Position numbers and translations under genes: made by a program
Assembly: GCA_002495535.1 (NCBI GenBank)
Contig: DAFX01000101.1
Location: forward strand, 1 to 26,025
Length of the DNA stretch: 26,025 bases
Direction of reading: 5' to 3'
From: Euryarchaeota archaeon UBA433
GTDB lineage: Archaea > Thermoplasmatota > Poseidoniia > Poseidoniales > Poseidoniaceae
Notes under the pieces: model-generated
Seen by the model: only the letters and a program-made list of their open reading frames with translations
Databases searched by the model: none
What the model was told of the DNA's origin: nothing
Part shown: positions 1 through 6,422 of the stretch, one piece after another
Layout of the letters: every line of letters begins with the position of its first letter
Position numbering within the stretch: the stretch's first letter is position 1

Positions 1-1083
1 AAGGACACCTATCTCGCTTTACTTCGTCGAGGAATTGACGACACCACCGCTCAGCAGTTGGCCGATGCCGGTCTGAAAATTGGCGATTTGAAGAAAATCG
101 ACAAGGACATGTTGATCGAAAATTACGGGCTGAAAGCAGATATTGCTGACGGTGTCATCAGCATCATCGCTGCCGGACCTCAAAGCCACGGAAAAGAACG
201 CTATCTCTCCAAGGTTCTTGCACCTGAAAAGAAGCAAGAGTCAAAAATTGAGGAAATCAAATTTCAGCGAAAGCAAAAAGACGTCCTCACAGAACTCGCA
301 GAGCAAAAAGAACGGCTCAAGATTGCAAAGGTCGAAGCGTTCCGTGCTCAAAAGCTGGTCATGAACCGGCTTGGTAAGACCGTGGAATTGATTGTCAAAC
401 TGGAAAACAATCTCCATGACGAAGGCAAGGACGATCAGAAGGTAAAGATTCGAGACCAACTTGAAACTCGTGGACTGGAAGCGGCCCGTGACCATGAAAT
501 GCTTGAGCTTGAAGGAACACCACAAGACATTGTTGATTTCCGTCGAAAGCACGTTCCAGCCCTTATCTTCCACGCCTGCCCTCATTGCGGTGACGAAATG
601 GACCCTCGCTCAGCACGAGACCAAGACCGCCCAGAGGATTGGGCGTTCATGTGCTGGGAATGTGAAACTAGTTTCACCTCAGGGCTTGCAGATTTGGTCG
701 AAGGACGAATGGCTAACGGCACCAGAATCGTCATCGATGAAGACAAGCCGCCTCGTAACCCAGTGCCACCAAAGCCTGCCTCGATGGACTACAGCAGCGT
801 CAACGAATTGATCCGCAAGGACCTCGAAGAAACCGGAGCAACAGCAGACGAGATGACCAAGGTCGTCGAAGAAGGAGGGCTCACCGGTGGGCTCATGGAC
901 ATCAACGATTGGATCGACCAAACTCTTGCGGCAAAGGAGTACATCCAGGCGCAAGAAGACCGAGAGGACTTCATTCTCCGAACCGGCGCTGGCGCAACCA
1001 AATTCAACAAGTGGATGAAGAAGGCTGGATTGTACTTTAACAAGCAAACTGGCCGATGGACTCGCCACAAAGACATGCGGTGA
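1..1083 (+). CDS. HhH / coiled-coil / zinc-ribbon protein, 5'-truncated
   Basis: The reading frame is open from the first base, so the gene starts upstream and 360 residues are visible. Residues 5-60 have the spacing of helix-hairpin-helix DNA-binding repeats (gLrrGI...LadaGLkigDL...LienYGL) and resemble the N-terminal HhH of RadA in this window. Residues about 75-155 are Lys/Glu/Gln-rich and look like a coiled coil. A zinc ribbon follows, with pairs C193-PH-C196 and C218-WE-C221. The C-terminal 120 residues are charged and end in a Trp/Arg/Lys-rich stretch. The ferredoxin begins 10 bases downstream and exonuclease VII follows, so a nucleic-acid role is plausible. I do not recognise a named family and infer no activity. 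Confidence 0.75.
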   Translation, partial: KDTYLALLRRGIDDTTAQQLADAGLKIGDLKKIDKDMLIENYGLKADIADGVISIIAAGPQSHGKERYLSKVLAPEKKQESKIEEIKFQRKQKDVLTELAEQKERLKIAKVEAFRAQKLVMNRLGKTVELIVKLENNLHDEGKDDQKVKIRDQLETRGLEAARDHEMLELEGTPQDIVDFRRKHVPALIFHACPHCGDEMDPRSARDQDRPEDWAFMCWECETSFTSGLADLVEGRMANGTRIVIDEDKPPRNPVPPKPASMDYSSVNELIRKDLEETGATADEMTKVVEEGGLTGGLMDINDWIDQTLAAKEYIQAQEDREDFILRTGAGATKFNKWMKKAGLYFNKQTGRWTRHKDMR

Positions 1084-1093
1084 GGTGGTCCAG

Positions 1094-1438
1094 ATGTCCG
1101 CAAATGCGGTTGCAGCAACCTTGGATTTGGACCCTATCGATGAGCAGGGCCGCCCCGTAGTTCGCTTTCTACGTGGCCCACACTTGTTGGGTCAAACTCC
1201 ATTCATGGCTGGTAAAACACTGGTGGAGCACGCGATTGAAGCAGGTGTTGAGATCCCTACCAATTGCACCTCGGGCACGTGTGGAGCGTGCATGGTCACC
1301 CTGTTGCTTGGTGACGTACCTCTTCCGGAGCCCTTGCCACCTGGTTTGGATGATTTCCTAGCAGAAGAAGGCGCACGGCTTGGGTGCATAGGCCTACCAA
1401 CTGGTGATGTCGATATCGACATACGCCCACCGCTCTGA
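1094..1438 (+). CDS. Plant-type 2Fe-2S ferredoxin
   Basis: This 114-residue protein has the cysteine pattern of plant/adrenodoxin-type [2Fe-2S] ferredoxins: C58-x4-C63-x2-C66 (CTSGTCGAC) and a distal C98 in RLGCIG. It is a soluble one-electron carrier; its partner cannot be named from sequence. I chose the ATG at 1094 because GAGGTGG (1082-1088) sits at good ribosome-binding distance; an in-frame GTG at 1085 would add three residues and lose that site. It lies 10 bases after the zinc-ribbon gene and 14 bases before a small membrane protein, so the three are probably cotranscribed. Confidence 0.9.
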   Translation: MSANAVAATLDLDPIDEQGRPVVRFLRGPHLLGQTPFMAGKTLVEHAIEAGVEIPTNCTSGTCGACMVTLLLGDVPLPEPLPPGLDDFLAEEGARLGCIGLPTGDVDIDIRPPL

Positions 1439-1452
1439 ATGGAGGATGAAAC

Positions 1453-1644
1453 GTGTTCGAAGAATGGGGCGCAATGGAATGGTTCATTCTCGTCGTTGAT
1501 GTCTTGGCCCTCTATGTGGTCGTGCGGTTTCTGCGCAACAAAGTAAAGCACAAATTGAATGAAGTGGAGGCGCGCCAACGCCACCATCTGATTCAGCGAC
1601 GGAAAGAAGCCCAAGAAAAACAAGATCCCTCAAAGAACCAATGA
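1453..1644 (+). CDS. Small single-helix membrane protein
   Basis: This 63-residue protein has one predicted transmembrane segment (about residues 9-27, WFILVVDVLALYVVVRFL) followed by a basic, helical, Gln/Lys/Arg-rich tail that should face the cytoplasm. The start is GTG, supported by GGAGG at 1441-1445 seven bases upstream. It is in series with the ferredoxin gene. No family is recognised. Small size makes the call less certain, but the strong Shine-Dalgarno and clear membrane-protein composition argue that it is real. Confidence 0.65.
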   Translation: MFEEWGAMEWFILVVDVLALYVVVRFLRNKVKHKLNEVEARQRHHLIQRRKEAQEKQDPSKNQ

Positions 1645-1711
1645 GGACGTCGCCAAACCATCAAACAATGAACGCAGATGGTTCAAGAACCGTAGACGCC
1701 CATCATCCGAC

Positions 1712-2974
1712 ATGACGGGGCGGGGTGAAGTCACAACAGGACCCCTTGCAGTTGGCCAGTTCGTTTCGATGGTCAAGCGCACGTTGGTTCGTGAACCACT
1801 TTTCCAACGTCAAACCATCAAAGGTGAAGTCTCACAGTGGAAACAGTACCCTTCTGGCCACACCTACTTCACACTCCGAGACGACGAGGGGCAAATCAGT
1901 GCAGTGATTTGGAAAGGGCGGTGTCAAATCCATCCATCCATCAAAGAGGGAAGTGAAGTGGTCGTCACAGCGAACCTCGACTTGTATGTCAAACGTGGAA
2001 ACATCCAACTGAATGTAGAACGGATCGAACCGATCAACGCTCTTGGAGCCATGGAAGAGGCTCGTCGGCAATTGATTGAGAGGCTTAGACTAGAAGGGGA
2101 ACTCGATCGACCGCGCCAGCGACCCCCATTTTCACCCAAGCACATTCTCATCATCACAGGTGCGGGGTCGGCGGCTCTTTCCGACATGCAACAGCTCATC
2201 GAAAACCGCTGGCCTGGGCTCAGGCGGACGGTGATTGAGGTCCTCGTGCAAGGTCAAAGGGCAACTGAAGAAATTGTACGGGCCATGGCTCTATCAAGAC
2301 GCCTCGCCAATCCAGTGATCGCTTCCCAGCGAGGAGAACCCCCCGTCGATTTAATCATCGTCGGCCGGGGTGGTGGCTCTCCTGAAGATCTGTGGGCGTT
2401 CAATCTCGAACCCGTAGTGAGGGCCATCTTAGCCAGCCCGATCCCGGTAGTTTCAGCGGTTGGGCATGAATCGGATTTATTGGTTTCAGACCTCGTAGCT
2501 GATGTCAGAGCTTCAACCCCTTCCAACGCCATCGAGCGTTGTGTTCCAATCCGCGCTGAGTTGGAACAGTGGCAGGATGAAATTCATGAGCGCTTGAATC
2601 ACGCAATGCTTCGCACATTTGGTGACGCAAGGCAACGTCTCATTGGGTTGCATGCGCGTTTGAAGGTCGCACCCCTCGCTGGAATCAACGCAGGGAGGCG
2701 CTCAATTCTAACCTTGCATTCAAACCTCAACCGAGCTGTTGAAGCACGCTTTTCCAAGGAGCGCACGAGAATTGCCGGTTTGGAAGCCGCGCTTGTGTCG
2801 ATTCATCCTAAGCGGGTCCTTGAACGGGGGTATGCAATGACGCAATCCGAACAGGGCGAGGTCATTACCAAGGCGGGTATGCTCAATGTGGGCCAAGCTT
2901 ACACCCTGCACTTTGTCGATGGTACCGCTCAAGCAGCGGTCACCGAGATCCATGCTGAGGAGGAAAACACATGA
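1712..2974 (+). CDS. xseA: Exodeoxyribonuclease VII large subunit
   Basis: This 420-residue protein is the catalytic subunit of exonuclease VII, which degrades single-stranded DNA from either end into oligonucleotides and acts in repair. The N-terminal OB-fold (about 10-105) contains GEVSQWKQYPSGHTYFTLRD. The catalytic domain carries GRGGGSPEDLWAFN (218-231) and SAVGHESDLLVSDLVADVRA (248-267), both family signatures. A helical region precedes the C-terminal segment with LERGYAMTQ. Length is slightly below the roughly 450 residues common in bacteria. Its stop overlaps the xseB start by four bases (ATGA), implying translational coupling. The ATG at 1712 has no obvious Shine-Dalgarno. Confidence 0.96.
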   Translation: MTGRGEVTTGPLAVGQFVSMVKRTLVREPLFQRQTIKGEVSQWKQYPSGHTYFTLRDDEGQISAVIWKGRCQIHPSIKEGSEVVVTANLDLYVKRGNIQLNVERIEPINALGAMEEARRQLIERLRLEGELDRPRQRPPFSPKHILIITGAGSAALSDMQQLIENRWPGLRRTVIEVLVQGQRATEEIVRAMALSRRLANPVIASQRGEPPVDLIIVGRGGGSPEDLWAFNLEPVVRAILASPIPVVSAVGHESDLLVSDLVADVRASTPSNAIERCVPIRAELEQWQDEIHERLNHAMLRTFGDARQRLIGLHARLKVAPLAGINAGRRSILTLHSNLNRAVEARFSKERTRIAGLEAALVSIHPKRVLERGYAMTQSEQGEVITKAGMLNVGQAYTLHFVDGTAQAAVTEIHAEEENT

Positions 2975-3207
2975 CAGAAAAACAACCAACATACAACGAA
3001 GCAGCACAACGATTGGAAGCCATTGTTGCATCCCTAGAACGGGGGGGCATGGACCTTGAGGAAACGCTGAAACTCTACGAGGAAGGGGCGGCCTTGCTGA
3101 AAATTTGCCAAACTGAACTCCACGCTGCCGAGGGGCGGCTGAATGAATTGCGCTTAGAGGATTTAGAACAAGAACTTCAAGCACAAGACGCCCAAGCCAC
3201 AGACTAA
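2971..3207 (+). CDS. xseB: Exodeoxyribonuclease VII small subunit
   Basis: This 78-residue protein matches the small subunit in length and pattern: YNEAAQRLEAIVASLERG, then LEETLKLYEEGAALLKIC and a helical LHAAEGRLNEL segment. These form the two-helix hairpin that packs several small subunits onto XseA. The start ATG overlaps the xseA stop (2971-2974), the usual arrangement for a coupled pair. The tail after residue 65 is Gln/Asp/Ala-rich and probably disordered. Confidence 0.94.
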   Translation: MTEKQPTYNEAAQRLEAIVASLERGGMDLEETLKLYEEGAALLKICQTELHAAEGRLNELRLEDLEQELQAQDAQATD

Positions 3208-3225
3208 CCACGGGAGCGAATCGGC

Positions 3226-3525
3226 ATGAAACCTAGGCATCACAAAGCACTCACCCTGAGGGTGGTGCGATTGATGAACTCTTGGAAAGACCCTCATACG
3301 GACCTTGCTTACACTGAAACTGAAGCAATGAAAAGCATCGACATCAGTCAAGAAGGTGCGATCGAGATGGTGATCATGCCTCACCGCCCACATTGCCCTT
3401 GCTGCCTGCTTGATCTGCGCGCCTTGCACCGAAAGGTCTCCAGCATCAAGGGCGCCAACGGTGTGAAGATCACGGTCCAAGGGATTCCTGCGGCTGAGCG
3501 GTGGACCCGTGAAGTGAATGGTTGA
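3226..3525 (+). CDS. MIP18/DUF59-family Fe-S cluster assembly protein
   Basis: This 99-residue protein has the outline of the MIP18 (DUF59, SufT/PaaD-like) family: DPHT after the first helix, I..EGAIEMVIMPHRPHCPCC with the CP motif, then GANGVKITVQGIPAAERW. Family members help insert or mature Fe-S clusters in client proteins. C55, C57 and C58 cluster in HCPCC, a possible metal site. It starts 18 bases after xseB and may be cotranscribed. The 3' end overlaps the convergent membrane-protein gene by 56 bases, which is unusual. The family call rests on pattern recognition and is moderately sure. Confidence 0.7.
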   Translation: MKPRHHKALTLRVVRLMNSWKDPHTDLAYTETEAMKSIDISQEGAIEMVIMPHRPHCPCCLLDLRALHRKVSSIKGANGVKITVQGIPAAERWTREVNG

Positions 3526-4336
3526 TGCTGCGCTTGCGCAACGCCAAGAAGGCGGGGTATGACCAACCTCCAACTGCTACCGCCCATGCAATCATCGAAC
3601 CCAGAACGGGTCCAAAGGTGGGAAGCGACCACATGATGACCAAGGCATAGACGGCCACACTGACTCCTCCGAGCATCATCGGGCCCGCTGCACCTTGCGG
3701 TACCGTGTGACCTTGAGCGAGCCACAGGGCGACCATGCTTGTCAAGAAAATGGCCGGGAAGACGGCTGCGAGCCCGGCAAGAAGGGGTAAGCCTTGTCCT
3801 GAAAGCCAAACGGCGCACCCAATAGCAAGTGCCGCTGCTGAGCCACGCCCCACCAGAACAGGCCATCGCACGTTTTGGTGTCCCTTTGGTGCTTCACGTG
3901 GTTCCCAATTGAAGCGAACCGCAAGGGCGATGAGCAGGAATAGGCCAACCAAAGCGATAGCCCAGTGTGAAACTCCTTTGCTCATGACCACCTCAATAAC
4001 CAGCAGAAGAACAAGGCCGGCAAGAGCCCAGACAACGAGAGAGGTCACTGTTGTGATGAGCAGCGCTCGCTTTTGTGAGAGTCGTTTTGGGAGCATCACC
4101 CAGACCGCGAGAAACAAGGCGTTGAGGAGCATGCCTAGCGGAACAATGGCCATGCTGTCCAGGAGTTGTTCTTCATTTCCTGAAAGATGCATGCCTGCAG
4201 CAGCGGGAACAATCGTCGAGGGGACTGTGCCAAGCACGCCCCCAACAAGGCCGCCCCAGCGTTCTATTGCAAGGGTGACACCGGTTGCGACAAGGCCAGC
4301 GAATAAAGCGGACAGAAGCACCGAGGATGGTAGCAT
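3470..4336 (-). CDS. Multipass membrane protein, unknown function
   Basis: This 288-residue protein is very hydrophobic, with about eight or nine predicted transmembrane segments beginning at residue 5 (SVLLSALFAGLVATGVTLAI). Segment 2 holds GGLVGGVLGTVPSTIVPAAA, a Gly/Pro/Thr-rich stretch of the kind found in transporter-like families. A polar cytoplasmic loop (about 143-160, WEPREAPKGHQNVRW) divides the protein into halves. The C-terminal 20 residues are polar. Its ATG lies three bases after the stop of the thioredoxin-like gene, so it is probably translationally coupled to it. I cannot assign a substrate. The last 56 bases overlap the convergent MIP18-family gene. Confidence 0.8.
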   Translation of the reverse strand: MLPSSVLLSALFAGLVATGVTLAIERWGGLVGGVLGTVPSTIVPAAAGMHLSGNEEQLLDSMAIVPLGMLLNALFLAVWVMLPKRLSQKRALLITTVTSLVVWALAGLVLLLVIEVVMSKGVSHWAIALVGLFLLIALAVRFNWEPREAPKGHQNVRWPVLVGRGSAAALAIGCAVWLSGQGLPLLAGLAAVFPAIFLTSMVALWLAQGHTVPQGAAGPMMLGGVSVAVYALVIMWSLPTFGPVLGSMIAWAVAVGGWSYPAFLALRKRSINHSLHGSTAQPQESLGP

Positions 4337-4339
4337 GAA

Positions 4340-4678
4340 TCACAGGTACCGCTTCAATCGGTTCACCAACCGATCGATGTTACCGCCTGCCCATTCCTTG
4401 ACACGTTCTCCATTGACGAAGATGGCATTGAAAGGCAACACGTCGACTTCAGCAACCCAAGGTTGGGCGATTTTGAATCGACCAAGTCCAGGGGTGTCGA
4501 GCAGAAGTTTGCCAAATCGAACATCGGCCGGCGCATCCTCGCTGGCGAGGTACGCGCTGAGGTCCTCGGTCCATGTTGCACATGCTGCACAATCGTTCTT
4601 CCCGAGCATCAGCACAGCAATCGGTGCAGAGATGCAATCTTCCCACGTTGAGCGTTCGAGCAATTCGAGTTCTGGCAA
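4340..4678 (-). CDS. Thioredoxin-like protein with CAAC motif
   Basis: The protein (112 residues from the chosen start) has a thioredoxin-like layout: a strand APIAVLMLGKNDC ending in C30-AA-C33, a helix with TWTEDLSAYL, strand VRFGKLLLD, then VLPFNAIFVNGERVKEWAGG, where the Pro matches the cis-Pro region. The CAAC active site is not the usual CGPC. I chose TTG at 4678 because GGAGG (4686-4690) sits seven bases upstream and this start clears the peroxiredoxin stop at 4714. The alternative ATG at 4756 would overlap that gene by 43 bases and add a non-conserved, Arg-rich leader. It probably serves as reductant or partner of the upstream peroxiredoxin; this is inferred from context. Confidence 0.75.
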   Translation of the reverse strand: MPELELLERSTWEDCISAPIAVLMLGKNDCAACATWTEDLSAYLASEDAPADVRFGKLLLDTPGLGRFKIAQPWVAEVDVLPFNAIFVNGERVKEWAGGNIDRLVNRLKRYL

Positions 4679-4690
4679 TTTGAAACCTCC
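4676..4690 (-). promoter_or_regulatory. Shine-Dalgarno supporting a TTG start
   Basis: On the minus strand GGAGG (4690-4686) is followed after TTTCAAA by TTG (4678-4676). This spacing is ideal, and the TTG is the first plausible initiation codon after the peroxiredoxin stop. It decides the start of the thioredoxin-like gene. Confidence 0.6.
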
Positions 4691-4713
4691 AGATGAAAAC
4701 GGTAGAGTCGGGC

Positions 4714-5241
4714 TCAAGCTGCGTAATCGTCGCCCTTCTTCCAGTTGGCGCCACATAGGCCGCCAGCCATGGTAGCCTGAGCGGTACGGAGAACTTCAGC
4801 CGGGGAACGACCTGCATCCATGTTGTTGATCGACCACATCTGGACCTTGCCTTCATCATCGACGAGGACGGTTCCACGGAAAGAGCAACCGAGGTTGTCG
4901 TTTCGCATTCCGAAATCTTTCGTGATCTTTTGAGTGCAATCTGCAATCACGTTGTGGTTGACGCCACCAGGGAAGATAGTTTCATCCTTGAACCAAGCGT
5001 TGTGGGAGTGCCACGAGTCGGTAGAGCATCCAATCACTTTGATGCCATCGTCTTCGAAATCTTCCTTCAGTTGTTCGAAACCGACGATTTCGGTTGGGCA
5101 GATAAAGGTGAAGTCGAAGGGGTACCAGTACATCAAGTACCATTGTCCTTTCATGTCTTCGCTGGTCATGTTGACGCTCTCGCCACTGATGTAAGTGCGG
5201 GCTGTCCAAGCTGGTGCGGTTTTTCCAATCATGTTCTTCAT
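4714..5241 (-). CDS. 2-Cys peroxiredoxin (AhpC/Prx1 type)
   Basis: This 175-residue enzyme reduces hydrogen peroxide and organic hydroperoxides using a cysteine thiol. PFDFTFICPTE contains peroxidatic C48 with the conserved PxxxTxxC context. The resolving cysteine is C163 in GLCGANWKKGD, matching the VCPxxW region of typical 2-Cys enzymes. Length is close to the usual 185-200 residues, with a short C-terminal tail. The ATG at 5241 follows GAGG at a good distance; a second ATG lies three codons in. It heads a likely redox pair with the thioredoxin-like gene 35 bases downstream and has its own TATA-like box. Confidence 0.95.
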   Translation of the reverse strand: MKNMIGKTAPAWTARTYISGESVNMTSEDMKGQWYLMYWYPFDFTFICPTEIVGFEQLKEDFEDDGIKVIGCSTDSWHSHNAWFKDETIFPGGVNHNVIADCTQKITKDFGMRNDNLGCSFRGTVLVDDEGKVQMWSINNMDAGRSPAEVLRTAQATMAGGLCGANWKKGDDYAA

Positions 5242-5250
5242 GTGATTTCC

Positions 5251-5280
5251 TCATTCCTCCCAATGAGAGGAGGTATAAGA
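5251..5280 (-). promoter_or_regulatory. Peroxiredoxin promoter with TATA-like box and inverted repeat
   Basis: Reading the minus strand, TCTTATAC (5280-5273) lies about 35 bases before the peroxiredoxin ATG, predicting a transcription start near 5250. Between box and start is the interrupted palindrome TCATT-N6-AATGA (5251-5266), next to the mirrored pair CCTCC (5256-5260) and GGAGG (5269-5273). This could be an operator, but part of it overlaps the ribosome-binding purine tract. Inferred from sequence only. Confidence 0.4.
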
Positions 5281-5307
5281 ACACGGTGGAACCGGGATTT
5301 GGCAATT

Positions 5308-6096
5308 TCATTCGAACGGATCGATGTTGACAATCTGTTCGACATCAATCCGCTTGTAGCCTCGCTCCCGAGCAGATTCTGCCGCTTTACTCAACATTGC
5401 ACGCATCCAACCCAAGGACATCAGGGTCTTCATGCGTCCAATCGTTTCGATGAACTGAACGGGATTTCCCCCAAGTTGTGCATGCTTACGAATGTCGGAT
5501 TCAAGTTGTTCAACCACCATGTAGTATGTTTCAAGCAGTTCCTCAACTGCATCGCGGGTCACTGGCATTTTTGCGTGTGTGCGTGCAAGGGCAAGCAACG
5601 AGGATTCTGTGAGGACGCCGCCACCCTGGCTGACGACGAAGTCTTCCGTTGGTGCTGCTTCAACCAAAGCCGGCGCATCCCCATCTTCCTCAAGGCCCAT
5701 GCCCTGAACGGCAACTTCGAGGTGACGTGGTTTGATGGTAGCCACACGATCTTTTTCCGCAGCAGCCTCAGCATGTTTCAACACCGTAGCAAGGTGGCGC
5801 TCAACATGCTCAATGCCCGCTTGAACCGCAGCCGAACCGACCGATTCAACGGCACCTAATTGCTCGATCATCAATTCGCGTGTGCGGTTGTAATTGAGGC
5901 GAGTTCGTTGTGCATCGTCCAGAGTCTTCCGCTCTGGGTCTTGAGCAAGGGTCGCCTGCTCCATCTCAGGGACAAGGCGTTCAATCTCCTCACAAACGAG
6001 TTCGACAAGGCGTTGCTTGACCGCCCCCGCTAAACGCATTTCAGTGTAATTTGATGCAACCGCACCGATGTGGCCGGGGGAGTAGGGCTTTGCCAT
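5308..6096 (-). CDS. Histone-fold protein with possible tandem folds
   Basis: This 262-residue, mostly helical protein contains a segment that aligns with archaeal histones such as HMfB. Residues 73-133 give a short helix ELMIEQLGA, loop VESVGSA, a long helix (89-115) with HAEAAAEKDRV, loop TIKPRH and helix LEVAVQGM. TIKPRHLEVAV parallels the histone TIKAEDIELAV. A degenerate copy may lie at 8-68 (SPGHIGAVASN at the start, PERKTLDDAQ at the loop-2 position). A third, with an insertion, may lie at 160-258 (SLLALARTHAKMPVTRDAVEEL to GYKRIDVEQIVNI). Archaeal histones are normally about 67 residues. A chromatin or TAF-like DNA-binding role is inference; the central fold is the well-supported part. 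Confidence 0.6.
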   Translation of the reverse strand: MAKPYSPGHIGAVASNYTEMRLAGAVKQRLVELVCEEIERLVPEMEQATLAQDPERKTLDDAQRTRLNYNRTRELMIEQLGAVESVGSAAVQAGIEHVERHLATVLKHAEAAAEKDRVATIKPRHLEVAVQGMGLEEDGDAPALVEAAPTEDFVVSQGGGVLTESSLLALARTHAKMPVTRDAVEELLETYYMVVEQLESDIRKHAQLGGNPVQFIETIGRMKTLMSLGWMRAMLSKAAESARERGYKRIDVEQIVNIDPFE

Positions 6097-6153
6097 GTAC
6101 CCCCACTCACAGAGGACGCATATTGAACACTATGGTCGGTTGGTATGGACGCT

Positions 6154-6420
6154 TCACTCCGTGAGTCCATCTTCACGGCTCATGGCTTGGGAGATTTCCC
6201 AGGCATGGAGGCATTCGTGCCCACCAAGAAATCCGCCTGCTTCGCGGCTTGGTCCAACGAATTCCGAACCACAGAATTGACAGAATACGGCGACGATAGG
6301 TTCGTTGAAATAGGTGCCATTTGGGGTTGTACGCTTAGGAATACGCTTGCCTACGTCTTCGTGTGTCCAGCCTTCGAGTTTCTCGCAAATGTCTGATTCT
6401 ATCTGTTCTTGTTCGGTCAT
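6154..6420 (-). CDS. Small Cys/His protein, putative zinc-binding
   Basis: This 88-residue protein has a possible metal site: C47-QF-C50, 17 residues, then H68-E-C70-L-H72 in GGHECLHAWE. No family is recognised. The ATG at 6420 lies two bases after the metallopeptidase stop and is preceded by GGTGA, so it is probably translated by coupling; an upstream in-frame start at 6447 would overlap that gene. It sits between the M24 peptidase and the histone-fold gene on the same strand. Confidence 0.65.
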   Translation of the reverse strand: MTEQEQIESDICEKLEGWTHEDVGKRIPKRTTPNGTYFNEPIVAVFCQFCGSEFVGPSREAGGFLGGHECLHAWEISQAMSREDGLTE

Positions 6421-6422
6421 GT

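Noticed and set aside
1680..1691. GGTTC-AA-GAACC palindrome before xseA
   Set aside because: It is short and isolated, with no TATA-like element or second copy nearby; chance is likely.
3735..4775. Long plus-strand open frame (346 codons)
   Set aside because: It is antisense to the membrane-protein and thioredoxin-like genes, Ser/Arg/Thr-rich, and has no motif or ribosome-binding site.
4930..5859. Long plus-strand open frame (309 codons)
   Set aside because: It lies opposite the peroxiredoxin and histone-fold genes; the peroxiredoxin strand is clearly the coding one and the translation has no recognisable domain.
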